A stretch of DNA of 64,000 bases from Erwinia typographi (GCF_000773975.1 NZ_JRUQ01000059.1:87315-151314); one strand, 5' to 3'; positions 36,112 to 45,597 are shown, counted from the first letter of the stretch. Notes: generated from the sequence alone by a model not told the origin. Program-made: numbers and translations.

Positions 36112-36208
36112 TAACTAACTCAGGATAAGGGGGCTACGTTCATGCGCAGCACCATTGGCAAGTTTTATCGACAAAGCGTATCAACTGGCCGCTCTTTGCA
36201 ACAGTGCC
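36112..36208 (+). mobile_element. IS6/IS26-type insertion sequence end (remnant)
   Basis: The plus strand ends TTTGCAACAGTGCC at 36195-36208, identical to the 14-bp terminal repeat of IS26 and relatives (IS6 family). The roughly 80 bp to its left would be IS interior but contain no transposase frame, and the other end is lost. The element is therefore a terminal scar placed between the Tn3-type end and the toxin-like genes. Confidence 0.6.
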
Positions 36209-36254
36209 CTTAACGCGACAGAGCCTTAATGCAACACAACCCTCCGGTATGACA

Positions 36255-36584
36255 TTAATTAAATTCTAGTCCTCTCAACCATGCAGTATTAAGAACACAG
36301 GCATTAACTGGTTTTTTTAACAGATAAGCGATCAGTGCAGTCTGATAAAGTCCGTTCAAATGGCCTTTACTATCATCGGATATTGATTTCCCGTACCATG
36401 TGCCATTAATCTTAACGTTAAATCCCGGCCCACGACCCAACCAGTTTGATGTGTTATTTATTGCAGATATATATACATCTTCATAATATTGTCCGTCACA
36501 AGAGTTATTATGGTTCAAAGGATTACCTGCAAAGCAAAGTGAGGATGCCAGTGATAGAGAAACGGCTAGCAGTTTTATTTTCAT
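36255..36584 (-). CDS. Small secreted protein resembling AB5 toxin B subunits
   Basis: A 109-residue protein with a clear Sec signal peptide (MKIKLLAVSLSLASSLCFA), giving a mature domain of about 90 residues with two cysteines (NNSCDGQ and VNACVLN), probably one disulfide. The pattern YYEDVYISAINN, then LNGLYQTALIAYLLKKPVN, then WLRGLEF recalls the OB-fold B subunits of the SubB/PltB/ArtB group (LYNQALYFYTTGQPVRIY in SubB). The start at 36584 gives the better signal peptide than 36605. It lies 45 bp behind the halovibrin-like gene on the same strand and is very AT-rich. Receptor-binding function is inference. Confidence 0.6.
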   Translation of the reverse strand: MKIKLLAVSLSLASSLCFAGNPLNHNNSCDGQYYEDVYISAINNTSNWLGRGPGFNVKINGTWYGKSISDDSKGHLNGLYQTALIAYLLKKPVNACVLNTAWLRGLEFN

Positions 36585-36629
36585 CAATAAGTCCCAGTAA
36601 TACATAATTATGCATATTTTATGCGCAGC

Positions 36630-37583
36630 TTATCCCAATAAAATTATAGATAAAATATCTATAACCTTAAGATAGTTATCGTCAAATGGCCCCTGGTCAG
36701 ACTCAACAAACGTGAAGTCGACGTTTTCTGATTCTTTTTCTGGGAGAGTGATTTTAATCACAGGTATACGGATGCCTGTTTGTTTAAAATAGTCTGATTG
36801 CATGTATTTAGCTGCTTCCAGACCCGTTAACCCATCGTTATGTAATCCATCGATATAAAAAAAGGATTCGATCGGTAATTGTTCCCCAATACCGGCTGGC
36901 CAGGTAGCAATGGATAGCTCGTTCTGACTCCAGGCCTCCATTTGGTCCTGTACATTCGTCAGGCGCCTGGCCTTCAGGCTAGTAGCAAAAGCGTCAGTAC
37001 TGGCGTCAAACGAACACTGGTGGTGATAGCGTTTTGGACTGACAGGATCCACTGAGTTGAAATGATCAAGCCATTGTTCTGCGGTCGTGATCCCTTGAGA
37101 CTCGCATTCCCTGCTTTCTTCCGGATAATCACTTGCTGCACCACATCCTTGATGAGTGCGAATGTTAGTGCCTGCATCATAGGGAAATGAACACAGCACC
37201 TTTATAGGCCATGGGGATGAAGTGCCGTATCTTCCGCTTTTTAATGTGAATCCCTGAGAGCGGGAAGCTTGTAAACGTGTAGTATTCAGGTCGTTTCTAA
37301 AATAAGAGAACGGTATTCCTCCGCGTATGGCAGAAGACGGGCTAGGCTCCCAAGCATGATAATTTGGACTGGCGTTTGCAGCCCGTATTAATATTCCATT
37401 ACAAAACCAAGCCGGGTCATCTCCGCAGGTGTCTGAGGTATCATAAAACCTTTTTTTCATATCATCCGCGACGTTAAATCCTGTTAACTTCGCTGATTCT
37501 TCTTCGGCTCCTGAAGTACTTATATTTAACCCACAAAAAAGCAACGACAACAATATTGCAATTAATTTTGTCTTCTTGTTCAT
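36630..37583 (-). CDS. Halovibrin-like secreted ADP-ribosyltransferase-type toxin candidate
   Basis: A 317-residue exported protein with an N-terminal signal peptide (about residues 1-26) and six cysteines in the mature chain (53, 61, 131, 147, 160, 190). Blocks resembling the HvnA halovibrin family of Vibrio fischeri are visible: GFNVADDMKKRF, FCNGILIRAANASPNYHAW, GGIPFSYFRND, GCGAASDYPEESREC, QGITTAEQW, NELSIATWPAG, LPIESFFY and TGIRIPVIKITLP. Cholera-toxin-like ADP-ribosyltransferase landmarks fit: an arginine in strand one (R67 in LIRAA) and a Q-x-E (Q220-N-E222) further on. The C-terminus (VIDILSIILLG) is unusually hydrophobic. Codon use and base composition differ from neighbours, and one hand-counted line nearby (36361-36420) has 23 G+C in 60. 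The toxin role is inferred. Confidence 0.72.
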   Translation of the reverse strand: MNKKTKLIAILLSLLFCGLNISTSGAEEESAKLTGFNVADDMKKRFYDTSDTCGDDPAWFCNGILIRAANASPNYHAWEPSPSSAIRGGIPFSYFRNDLNTTRLQASRSQGFTLKSGRYGTSSPWPIKVLCSFPYDAGTNIRTHQGCGAASDYPEESRECESQGITTAEQWLDHFNSVDPVSPKRYHHQCSFDASTDAFATSLKARRLTNVQDQMEAWSQNELSIATWPAGIGEQLPIESFFYIDGLHNDGLTGLEAAKYMQSDYFKQTGIRIPVIKITLPEKESENVDFTFVESDQGPFDDNYLKVIDILSIILLG

Positions 37584-37605
37584 TTTTTTCGCATATAAAT
37601 TTTAG

Positions 37606-37634
37606 GGTATAGGCGTACATTTAACTAACTTCAA
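37606..37634 (-). promoter_or_regulatory. Putative promoter of the toxin-like operon
   Basis: On the minus strand TTGAAG (37634-37629), a 17-bp spacer and TATACC (37611-37606) form a reasonable sigma-70 promoter, with transcription starting near 37599. No good Shine-Dalgarno precedes the ATG at 37583. A five-codon reading ATG-CGA-AAA-AAA-TGA ends across that start codon (…AATGA). Confidence 0.5.
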
Positions 37635-37694
37635 ATAGAAAAAACCACTTAATTTTTTTTAAATTTAAGTAAAATTAATAATTTTGATTCAAGA

Positions 37695-37965
37695 TTAGAC
37701 GATTGGGTGATGCCTCTGTGATGCAAAAACGGGAGTGACCATCGATTCGATATCCAAGCTAACGTGACAACAATTGTTCATTGAGATGTAGCCCCTTCTT
37801 TTCAGCAGGTTAATGGCGTTTTCTATATATACGGTATTCCACAATGTGATCGCGGCGGTAATCAGCGTCAGTCCGCTGGCCCGGTAACTCTGATTTTCCA
37901 GACCTCGATCCCTTATTTCACCAAGACGATGCATGAAGACGGCTCTGGCAAAGGCATTTTTTGTT
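37695..37965 (-). pseudogene. tnpA: Tn3-family transposase relic, C-terminal portion (minus strand)
   Basis: The minus-strand frame reads [40 protein letters not shown] and [14 protein letters not shown], the conserved C-terminal block of Tn3-family TnpA (typically [15 protein letters not shown] ... LWNTVYLERA). The tail after about 37780 no longer matches, and nothing upstream of 37965 continues the protein in this orientation. It is a non-functional fragment. Confidence 0.8.
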
Positions 37966-37971
37966 CTGTAA

Positions 37972-38186
37972 GGACTTCTGGAGCAGCAGACTGGGCTGAA
38001 TCCTGTTGAGATCATGACAGACATAGTTGGTACCAGCGATATTATTTTGGCCTGTTCTGGCTGCTGGGATATCAGTTTTCCCACCGGCTTGACGATGCTG
38101 GCGAAGCGGTATTCTGGTGGGTGGAGAAATTGGCAAACTACGGTGCTCTGGATGAGCTGGTGAGGTTTCGCGGCCTTATTTCTGGC
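37972..38186 (+). pseudogene. tnpA: Tn3-family transposase relic, internal portion (plus strand)
   Basis: The plus strand reads [20 protein letters not shown] then TSDII. After a frameshift near 38045 it continues [40 protein letters not shown]. This is the internal TnpA region that normally lies N-terminal to the block found on the opposite strand just to the left. It runs up to the yciH stop codon. Frameshifted and truncated at both ends. Confidence 0.78.
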
Positions 38187-38513
38187 CTAACCACCCGCCA
38201 GCTTCACCTTCAGCCCTTTCGCTTCAAGCAGCGATTTAAGCAGCTCACGCTTGTCACCCTGAATCTCAATCACGCCCTCTTTGACTGAACCGCCGCAGCC
38301 GCATTTTTTCTTTAATTCCGCCGCCAGTTTTTCCAGCCCGGCATCAGCAAGGTCCAGCCCGCTAATCAGACAAACGCCTTTGCCCTTTCTGCCGCTGGTC
38401 TGTCGCTGAATACGGACTATACCGTCCCCTTTTGGACGCTGCACTTCCTGCTTTGGCTCGTCAATCCGACCGGCGTCAGTGGAATAAACCAGACGGCTGT
38501 TACTGTCGGCCAT
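38187..38513 (-). CDS. yciH: SUI1/eIF1-like protein YciH
   Basis: A 108-residue protein with the SUI1 fold (KGKGVCLISGLDL, KKCGCGGSVKEGVIEIQGD), homologous to eukaryotic initiation factor 1. In E. coli it discriminates against non-canonical initiation and is linked to stress. Length is identical to E. coli YciH. It overlaps the pyrF stop by one base, so the two form an operon. Its 3' end abuts the Tn3 relic, yet the reading frame is intact. Confidence 0.96.
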   Translation of the reverse strand: MADSNSRLVYSTDAGRIDEPKQEVQRPKGDGIVRIQRQTSGRKGKGVCLISGLDLADAGLEKLAAELKKKCGCGGSVKEGVIEIQGDKRELLKSLLEAKGLKVKLAGG

Positions 38514-39229
38514 TATGCCTCCTGTAAAGATGTAAGGATGCTTTTGAGCGTGGCTTCCGGGTCCGCAGACTGCGTAATTGGACGCCCGATCACCATATAA
38601 TCTACGCCAGCCTGCTGCGCTTGCTGCGGCGTCATAATCCGGCGCTGATCGCCAGCATCGCTGCCTGCCGGGCGGATACCCGGCGTGATAAGTTTGAAGT
38701 CTGTACCAAAGGCTTGCTTAAAGCGAACCGCTTCCTGTGCCGAGCAGACGACGCCGTCGAGGCCACACTGCTGAGTCAGGCGCGCCAGCCGCTCCGCATA
38801 GTCAGCGGGCGAAGCCTCAATACCGAGATCTTTAAGGTCCGCCGCCTCCATGCTGGTCAGCACGGTGACGGCAATCAATAACGGAGCTTCTTTGCCAAAC
38901 GGCAGCAGCGCCTCGCGGGCGGCCGTCATCATCCGTGCTCCGCCGCTGGCATGGACGTTGACCATCCACACGCCAAGCTCAGCCGCGGCGGCTACCGCAT
39001 GGGCGGTGGTGTTTGGGATATCGTGGAACTTCAGATCCAGAAACACCTCAAAACCACGCTGGTGCAGATCTCTCACCAGATCCGGGCCGAACAGGGTAAA
39101 CATCTCCTTGCCTACTTTAAGACGACAGCTCTGCGGGTCAATCCGGTCCACAAAAGCCATAGCGGCGGCGCGATCGTTATAGTCGAGCGCGACCAGGATG
39201 GGGGAACCGGTTACCTGAGGTGATTGCAT
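38513..39229 (-). CDS. pyrF: Orotidine-5'-phosphate decarboxylase PyrF
   Basis: Final enzyme of de novo UMP synthesis. In the 238 residues the catalytic K-D-K-D array is seen as ALDYND, KVGKEMF and [10 protein letters not shown]. The phosphate-binding loop is [15 protein letters not shown] with a terminal VIGRPI. Coupled to yciH downstream and separated by 220 bp from lapB upstream, so it may have its own promoter. Confidence 0.97.
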   Translation of the reverse strand: MQSPQVTGSPILVALDYNDRAAAMAFVDRIDPQSCRLKVGKEMFTLFGPDLVRDLHQRGFEVFLDLKFHDIPNTTAHAVAAAAELGVWMVNVHASGGARMMTAAREALLPFGKEAPLLIAVTVLTSMEAADLKDLGIEASPADYAERLARLTQQCGLDGVVCSAQEAVRFKQAFGTDFKLITPGIRPAGSDAGDQRRIMTPQQAQQAGVDYMVIGRPITQSADPEATLKSILTSLQEA

Positions 39230-39448
39230 GGGAGAACCCTCTTAAAGTGATGCGCATTTGGCACAAGAGATAAACGGCAAGCATTCTACCTGTGGCACCG
39301 GCAAATTCACAGTTTGCCGCACGGGTTTTCATTCTTCCCCCTGCCTGACGGCAGAAGACGCCGATCTTTCTGTAACCTCAACAAATAAATTAATTAGTAT
39401 GTTGTAACTAAAATAGAGTCTGTTAAAAGGCCAGCCACCCTTATGGTG

Positions 39449-40618
39449 TTACTGACCGTCTAAGCCACGAATCGGTTTTACGGAAGACCAGGCACGGCAG
39501 GAAGGACAGTGCCAGTAAAGCGCGTGGGCGGTAAAGCCGCATTTGTGGCAGCGATAGCGCGGCTTGGTACGAATTTGCTCGCCAACCATGTCTCGCAGCA
39601 CCATCAGACTCTCTTTCGCCCTGCCGTCTTCCGCTTCGTGCAGGTGATAATCCATCAGGCGATGGAATACCCTCATCGTCGGATGTCGCTGAAGCTGGCG
39701 GTTAATGTAGACCTGTGCCACCTCTCCCCCCTCCTCACGCTCAATCACGTCGGAAAGGTACAGCTCAGCGGCGGCGCCGGTATTTTCTTCGACGCAGCGC
39801 TTGAGATATTCAGCCCAGGCCAGCGGCTGATTAAGCTGTTGATAACAAATTTCGAGCATCTCCAGCGTTTCGCTGACCAGCTCCTTGTCCTGCTCCAGAA
39901 CCCGCTGCAAAAAACCTACGGCTTTGCCATATTCGCCTTTCGCCATATGAGTGCGACCCATCATGATCGAGACGCGCGCGCTTTGCCTGTCGGCAGATTC
40001 CCCTTTTTTCAGCAGGCTCATTGCCCTGTCGAGATCGTCACTGCCCATCGCCTGTAGCGCCAGCTCGCAGTAGAAGTGGGCAATCTCCATCCGCTGCTTG
40101 TCTTTGCCCAGCTTGACCAGCCGTTCGGCCACTTCAATCGCTTTTGGCCAGTCGCTGGTTGCCTGATGAATGATGAGCAGCTGCTGTAATGCGCCGATGC
40201 GGAAGTCGGTTTCATCCACCAACTGGCTAAACATCTCTTCGGCCCGGTCGTAAAAACCGGCAGCCATATAATCGCGGCCCAGCTGCTGCACCGCTAACAG
40301 ACGCTGATCGTAGGTCAGCGAGGCGCTTTCCATTAGCGCCTGATGAATGCGGATAGCCCGATCGACTTCGCCGCGGGAACGAAACAGGTTTCCTAAGGTC
40401 AGGTGCGCTTCCACCGTCCCGCTATCCTCTTTAAGCATGTCAAGGAACAGATCGACGGCCTTATCCTGCTGATTGGAGAGCAGAAAGTTGACGCCCGCCA
40501 CATAGTCCCTGGAGAGCCGGCTCGCTTCCTGTTGCTTGTCCTGCTGCGCGCTGCGGCGCCCCATATACCAGCCATAGGCGGCGGCAACGGGCAATAACAG
40601 AAACAGCAGTTCCAACAT
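39449..40618 (-). CDS. lapB: Lipopolysaccharide assembly protein LapB
   Basis: Inner-membrane TPR protein that delivers LpxC to FtsH and so limits LPS synthesis. The 389 residues contain one N-terminal transmembrane helix (LLFLLLPVAAAYGWYMG), nine or so TPR-like repeats, and a C-terminal rubredoxin-type zinc or iron knuckle (CHKCGFTA ... CPSC). It is separated from the upstream lapA by 6 bp, the lapAB operon. Confidence 0.96.
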   Translation of the reverse strand: MLELLFLLLPVAAAYGWYMGRRSAQQDKQQEASRLSRDYVAGVNFLLSNQQDKAVDLFLDMLKEDSGTVEAHLTLGNLFRSRGEVDRAIRIHQALMESASLTYDQRLLAVQQLGRDYMAAGFYDRAEEMFSQLVDETDFRIGALQQLLIIHQATSDWPKAIEVAERLVKLGKDKQRMEIAHFYCELALQAMGSDDLDRAMSLLKKGESADRQSARVSIMMGRTHMAKGEYGKAVGFLQRVLEQDKELVSETLEMLEICYQQLNQPLAWAEYLKRCVEENTGAAAELYLSDVIEREEGGEVAQVYINRQLQRHPTMRVFHRLMDYHLHEAEDGRAKESLMVLRDMVGEQIRTKPRYRCHKCGFTAHALYWHCPSCRAWSSVKPIRGLDGQ

Positions 40619-40624
40619 GAGAGA

Positions 40625-40933
40625 TTATTCCTTAATGGCAGGGACTTGTGACACCGTCACGGCCTCTTCTGCCTGCCCCAACTGCTGCTGCAGGCGTTTT
40701 AATTTACGCTGCGAGTGGGCCAGAGAGACGCGTACGCGCAGCCAGAACAGGCCGCAAATAGCCCAACCAAGGATAAATCCGGCCGCGAACAGCGTGGCCA
40801 GCAGCGTTGACACGCGGTATTGCCCCTGAGCTAACAGGTAGTTAAATGAGACGACCTGATCGTTGTGCGCCCCAAGCGTAATAGAGATGATAAAAATCAC
40901 CAATACCAGTAAAAAAATCAGCAAATATTTCAC
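40625..40933 (-). CDS. lapA: Lipopolysaccharide assembly protein LapA
   Basis: A 102-residue protein with two transmembrane helices (LLIFLLVLVIFIISITLG and LLATLFAAGFILGWAICGLF) and a cytoplasmic coil, partner of LapB. The GTG start at 40933 is preferred: it gives the E. coli length and N-terminus (KYLLIFLLVL) and has GGGATGGA just upstream. The ATG at 40945 would lie in front of that ribosome site. Confidence 0.92.
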   Translation of the reverse strand: MKYLLIFLLVLVIFIISITLGAHNDQVVSFNYLLAQGQYRVSTLLATLFAAGFILGWAICGLFWLRVRVSLAHSQRKLKRLQQQLGQAEEAVTVSQVPAIKE

Positions 40934-41075
40934 AGTCCATCCCATAGTCTGATGTTAACCAGATGAATTATGCCAAAAAAAAAGCGCGGTTGCTTGCCTG
41001 ATGCTTCGGCAAACGCGGCGACCGTGAAAAATTCTGCCCATGCACCTGTTATGGGGGCAAAAGGCAGAAACACAA

Positions 41076-41843
41076 TCACTCCTGTTCGCGAGAGGCTATT
41101 TCTCGCTGTTCGTCCGGCGGCACGGTAAGCGGGCCGCAATAACGTTGCACCAGCCAGGTGGCCACCGTCACCAGCAGCCAACTGATTAGCGTAGAGCTGA
41201 TCAAATCTCTGGGCCAGTGCATCCCCAGCACCAGGCGACTGGCCATCACGCCAACGGCCCAAATCACCAGTACCACAATGGTTACCACCCGTCGGCGAGG
41301 CCACAGCAGCCCTACCCCAAGCAGCGCCCAGCTGGCGGCGAACATGGTGTGGCCGGAAGGAAAGGCGAAGCCGGTTTCAAACTCCCAGTGTCGTTTTAAC
41401 CAGTCTGGCAGCTGAACGTTATCAATCAGGGCATTGCGTACCAGCGTACTGCGCTCGGGCCGTTTTTGCTGATAGAAGTTTTTTTCATCAAGCCCGCTAT
41501 GCTGCTCGAGCCACAGAACATAGGGGCGTGGCTCCTGCACCTGCTCTTTAATAAAGGTCTTGGAATATTGCCCTACCAGAATCGCCGCAACCATAATGAC
41601 CAACAGCAGCAGCGCAGGTTTAAGGCGAAAACGCAAACACCAGAGGAACCATGCGCACAGAATGGCACTGCTCAACGTCCCCCAGGGACTGGTTACCGTT
41701 TCGGTAAGCCAGAACAGCGCCTTATGGCCGCTTCCCATCTCTACCGGCTGCCAGCGCCAGCCAGAGAGCCATACCGCGGTCGGCATCACCAGCAGCAGCA
41801 GCGCCGCCAGCGTCGTGCGAAGTGCAATCTCTTTCATCGTCAT
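41076..41843 (-). CDS. pgpB: Phosphatidylglycerophosphatase B (PgpB)
   Basis: Inner-membrane PAP2-type phosphatase acting on PGP, undecaprenyl pyrophosphate and related lipids. The 255 residues hold about six helices and the three PAP2 motifs: K-x6-RP (KEQVQEPRP), PSGH (FPSGHTMF) and SR-x5-H-x3-D (SRLVLGMHWPRD). It is divergent from ribA, as in E. coli. Confidence 0.95.
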   Translation of the reverse strand: MTMKEIALRTTLAALLLLVMPTAVWLSGWRWQPVEMGSGHKALFWLTETVTSPWGTLSSAILCAWFLWCLRFRLKPALLLLVIMVAAILVGQYSKTFIKEQVQEPRPYVLWLEQHSGLDEKNFYQQKRPERSTLVRNALIDNVQLPDWLKRHWEFETGFAFPSGHTMFAASWALLGVGLLWPRRRVVTIVVLVIWAVGVMASRLVLGMHWPRDLISSTLISWLLVTVATWLVQRYCGPLTVPPDEQREIASREQE

Positions 41844-42067
41844 CCCTTACCGGTCCGGCGTTTGACTCATTTTTGACTAAGTTTATGATAAAAAATAATA
41901 ACATACTGGCGAAGAAGGTGATAATTGTGCGGTATCGCAACAATCGCTCTAACTCGTTAACTGCCTTCGTCCCGATTGTGGCAAAATACGCAGGATGAAT
42001 TATGTCAGTTAGCTGACAGCGCGCTACCATGATGATAGCGCAACACTTGATGGTTCTGGAGAGTCAC

Positions 42068-42661
42068 ATGCAGCTTAAACGGGTAGCAGAAGCCAAACTG
42101 CCCACGCCATGGGGAGATTTCCTGATGGTTGGTTTTGAAGAACTGGCAACGGGTCACGATCATGTGGCGCTGGTTTATGGAGATATTACAAACCGCGAAG
42201 CAGTACTGGCACGCGTACATTCCGAATGTCTGACCGGCGATGCGCTGTTCAGTCTGCGCTGTGACTGCGGTTTCCAGCTTGAAGCCGCGCTGAATCATAT
42301 CGCGGAAGAAGGTCGGGGGGTTCTGCTCTACCACCGTCAGGAGGGGCGTAACATCGGCCTGCTGAATAAAATCCGCGCCTATGCGCTACAGGATAAAGGG
42401 TATGACACGGTAGAAGCCAATCACCAGCTTGGCTTTGCCGCCGACGAGCGTGACTTCACTCTGTGTGCGGATATGTTTAAGCTGCTGGGCGTGAACGAAG
42501 TCCGTCTGCTGACTAATAACCCCCGTAAGGTCGAAATTCTCAGCGAGGCGGGCATTAACATTGTGGAACGCGTGCCGTTGATCGTTGGGCGCAACCCAGA
42601 GAACGCCCACTACCTGGATACCAAGGCGGCCAAGATGGGCCATCTGCTGTCCAAAGACTAA
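42068..42661 (+). CDS. ribA: GTP cyclohydrolase II (RibA)
   Basis: First enzyme of riboflavin synthesis from GTP. The 197 residues begin [16 protein letters not shown]. Zinc cysteines are in [17 protein letters not shown], and the substrate region is [20 protein letters not shown] 42068 with GGAG upstream fits E. coli RibA, and the longer reading from 42029 is rejected. A terminator follows. Confidence 0.97.
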   Translation: MQLKRVAEAKLPTPWGDFLMVGFEELATGHDHVALVYGDITNREAVLARVHSECLTGDALFSLRCDCGFQLEAALNHIAEEGRGVLLYHRQEGRNIGLLNKIRAYALQDKGYDTVEANHQLGFAADERDFTLCADMFKLLGVNEVRLLTNNPRKVEILSEAGINIVERVPLIVGRNPENAHYLDTKAAKMGHLLSKD

Positions 42662-42680
42662 CGCTATTCTGAACAGAGAT

Positions 42681-42706
42681 AAGGCCGAATCCGTTCGGCC
42701 CTTTTT
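42681..42706 (+). terminator. Terminator of ribA
   Basis: GGCCGAA-tccg-TTCGGCC followed by CTTTTTATTTCTTT, 22 bp after the ribA stop and in front of the convergent acnA end. Confidence 0.85.
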
Positions 42707-42746
42707 ATTTCTTTCAGCGGGAAAATCGCCCCGCTGCCAGGTCAGG

Positions 42747-45437
42747 CTACTTCTTTTCGCTCAGCATGTTACGGATGACATAGTGCAGAATGCCGTCGTT
42801 CTGATAATAGGTTAGCTCATTGCCAGTATCGATGCGGCAGCGGGTAGCCAGCGTCTCCCGCCTGCCATCGGGGTAAGTCAGGGTGACATTCACCGTGCCG
42901 CCAGGTTGCAGCAGACTCAGGTTTGCCACGTCAATCAGCTCGTCACCGGTTAACCCCAGCGTTTTGCGGGTAACGCCCTGCGGGAACTCCAGCGGCAGGA
43001 TGCCCATGCCGATGAGATTCGAACGATGGATGCGCTCGAAAGATTCGGCAATCACCACTCTCACCCCAAGCAGGCGCGGTCCTTTTGCTGCCCAGTCCCG
43101 GCTGGAGCCGGATCCATACTCTTTGCCGGCAATCACCGCCAGCGGCACCGACTGCTGCTGATATTTCATCGCCGCGTCATAGATAGCGAACTGCTCGTTG
43201 CCCGGAACAAAACGGGTCACGCCCCCTTCTACACCCGGCACCATCTCGTTACGGATGCGGATGTTGGCAAAGGTACCGCGCATCATTACCTCATGGTTCC
43301 CTCTGCGGGAGCCGTAAGAGTTAAAATCGGTACGCTCAACCCCGTGGGACAGTAAGTACCGCCCCGCCGGGCTTTCGGCCTTAATGCTGCCCGCTGGTGA
43401 AATATGATCCGTAGTGACCGAGTCGCCCAGCATCGCCAGAATCCTCGCATTTTTAATATCTTTAACCGGAGCAGGTTCTTTCCCCATTTCATCAAAGAAC
43501 GGCGAGAGGCGTATGTAGGTGGAACCTTCATCCCAGTCGTAGGTTGCCGCTTCGCTGACCTTAATCTGCTGCCATTCAGGCGTACCTTCAAACACCTCGG
43601 CGTACTCTTTATGGAACATGTCGGTGGAAACCATCTGCACCGCTTCAGCGATCTCTTCAGGCGAAGGCCAGATATCCTGCAGATAAACAGGGTTTCCGGC
43701 CCGATCCTTGCCGATCGCTTCCTGCTGAAGGTTGATATTCATGTTTCCGGCCAACGCATAGGCTACCACCAGCGGCGGCGAGGCCAGCCAGTTCGTTTTC
43801 ACGTAGGGATGAATTCGCCCTTCGAAGTTACGGTTGCCGGAAAGCACAGCGCCGACCGTAAGATCGCCCGCTTTGATCGCGCTTTCAATTTCATCCGGCA
43901 GCGGGCCAGAGTTACCAATACAGGTGGTACAGCCATAACCGACAAGGTTAAAGCCGAGCTGATCCAGATAGGCCGTCAACCCCGCCGTTGCCAGATAATC
44001 GGAAACCACCTTAGAGCCGGGTGCCAGTGAGGCCTTGACCCACGGCTGGCGCTTGAGACCCAGCGACACCGCTTTCTTCGCCAGCAGTCCGGCGGCCATC
44101 AGTACGCTGGGGTTAGAGGTATTGGTACAGGAGGTAATAGCCGAGATAACCACTGCCCCGTCGCTAAGCGTGTGTTGCAGGCCGGTTGTGGCGTCCTGGT
44201 AGCTCACCGCCTTGTGCTGTTTCTGGGACTGATTAACTTCCAGCTCGTTGCTGGCCTGAAACGCCTTTGGTACGTCGCCCAGCGAGACGCGATCCTGCGG
44301 GCGCTTCGGCCCGGCCAGGCTCGCCTCAACATCGTTCATATCCAGCGCCAGCGAGCTGGTAAAGAGCGGTTCATCGCCCGGGTTACGCCACAGCCCCTGA
44401 GCCTTAGCGTAGGCTTCTACCAGCGATACCTGTTCGCTGCTGCGTCCGGTCAGCGTCATATAGCCGATGGTGACATGATCCAGCGGAAAGAATCCGCAGG
44501 TGGCACCATATTCCGGCGCCATGTTGGCGATTGTAGCGCGGTCCGCCAGGGGAAGATCGTCCAGCCCGTCACCATAAAATTCAACAAACTTGCCCACCAC
44601 GCCATGCTTACGCAGCATTTGCGTCACGGTAAGCACCAGATCGGTGGCGGTAATGCCGGGTCTGAGCTTGCCGCTCAGCTTAAATCCCACCACGTCAGGG
44701 ATCAGCATTGAGACGGGCTGTCCCAGCATTGCCGCTTCGGCCTCAATCCCCCCCACGCCCCACCCCAAAACGCCCAGGGCGTTGATCATGGTGGTGTGGG
44801 AATCGGTTCCCACCAGCGTATCGGGATAGGCAAGCTCCTCCCCATTCTGCTTTTCATGCCACACGGCTTTACCCAGATACTCAAGATTCACCTGATGGCA
44901 GATGCCGGTGCCCGGAGGGACGACGCTAAACTGATTAAACGCTTTCTGGCCCCAGCGCAGGAAAACATAGCGCTCATGATTGCGCTCCATTTCGAGGCGG
45001 ACGTTCTCTTCAAACGCGTTATCATCGCCAAAGCGGTCAACGGTCACCGAGTGGTCAATCACCAGGTCGACGGGCGACAGAGGGTTTACTTTCGCGACGT
45101 CACCACCTAGGCGCTTTACCGCCTCACGCATGGCCGCCAGATCAACCACCGCCGGTACGCCGGTAAAGTCCTGCATCAAAACGCGTGCCGGACGATAGGC
45201 AATTTCACGGTCGGCATGAGCCTGTTCCAGCCAACCAGCCAGCGCGGCAATGTCCTCACCCGTTACGGAGTCTTCATCCTGCCAGCGCAGCAGGTTTTCC
45301 AGTAAAACTTTCAGTGATTTGGGTAAGCGGGACAGGTCACCCAGCTGTTCAGCGGCACGGGGCAAGCTGTAATAGTGGTAGCGTTGGCCTTTCACATCCA
45401 GTGTTGCCCTGGCTTTATTATGTAGGGTAGACGACAT
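42747..45437 (-). CDS. acnA: Aconitate hydratase A (AcnA)
   Basis: Stress-stable [4Fe-4S] aconitase of the TCA cycle, 896 residues (E. coli 891). Cluster cysteines are in [10 protein letters not shown] and [10 protein letters not shown], with the swivel domain [15 protein letters not shown] near the C-terminus. The ATG at 45437 has a strong AAGGAGGAG. The ATG at 45458 is rejected because it lies within the leader before this site. In E. coli acnA is induced by SoxRS and stationary phase and is repressed by ArcA/FNR. Confidence 0.97.
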   Translation of the reverse strand: MSSTLHNKARATLDVKGQRYHYYSLPRAAEQLGDLSRLPKSLKVLLENLLRWQDEDSVTGEDIAALAGWLEQAHADREIAYRPARVLMQDFTGVPAVVDLAAMREAVKRLGGDVAKVNPLSPVDLVIDHSVTVDRFGDDNAFEENVRLEMERNHERYVFLRWGQKAFNQFSVVPPGTGICHQVNLEYLGKAVWHEKQNGEELAYPDTLVGTDSHTTMINALGVLGWGVGGIEAEAAMLGQPVSMLIPDVVGFKLSGKLRPGITATDLVLTVTQMLRKHGVVGKFVEFYGDGLDDLPLADRATIANMAPEYGATCGFFPLDHVTIGYMTLTGRSSEQVSLVEAYAKAQGLWRNPGDEPLFTSSLALDMNDVEASLAGPKRPQDRVSLGDVPKAFQASNELEVNQSQKQHKAVSYQDATTGLQHTLSDGAVVISAITSCTNTSNPSVLMAAGLLAKKAVSLGLKRQPWVKASLAPGSKVVSDYLATAGLTAYLDQLGFNLVGYGCTTCIGNSGPLPDEIESAIKAGDLTVGAVLSGNRNFEGRIHPYVKTNWLASPPLVVAYALAGNMNINLQQEAIGKDRAGNPVYLQDIWPSPEEIAEAVQMVSTDMFHKEYAEVFEGTPEWQQIKVSEAATYDWDEGSTYIRLSPFFDEMGKEPAPVKDIKNARILAMLGDSVTTDHISPAGSIKAESPAGRYLLSHGVERTDFNSYGSRRGNHEVMMRGTFANIRIRNEMVPGVEGGVTRFVPGNEQFAIYDAAMKYQQQSVPLAVIAGKEYGSGSSRDWAAKGPRLLGVRVVIAESFERIHRSNLIGMGILPLEFPQGVTRKTLGLTGDELIDVANLSLLQPGGTVNVTLTYPDGRRETLATRCRIDTGNELTYYQNDGILHYVIRNMLSEKK

Positions 45438-45560
45438 TACTCCTCCTTCATCGGGCACTTATCATAACCTGAGTGATTACAGGGTCTGCTTTAAAGATAG
45501 ACCACATAGAAGGTAACGTTTTGATAACAACACGAAATGACAACACCAGAAACAATCGAA

Positions 45561-45597
45561 AACAAAAACGCCCCGCAGAAATAACTGCGGGGCGTTT
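45561..45597 (-). terminator. Terminator downstream of the ymiC-like gene
   Basis: A perfect 13-bp stem (45566-45578 with 45585-45597, AAACGCCCCGCAG) followed on the minus strand by TTTTTGTTTT. It separates the small-protein transcript from acnA. Confidence 0.88.

Noticed and set aside
38085..38190. Possible intact Tn3 transposase gene
   Set aside because: Only about 70 codons of the internal region remain, with a frameshift, and the C-terminal part is inverted.
42029..42067. N-terminal extension of RibA ([13 protein letters not shown])
   Set aside because: E. coli RibA begins at MQLKR, and GGAG lies properly before 42068.
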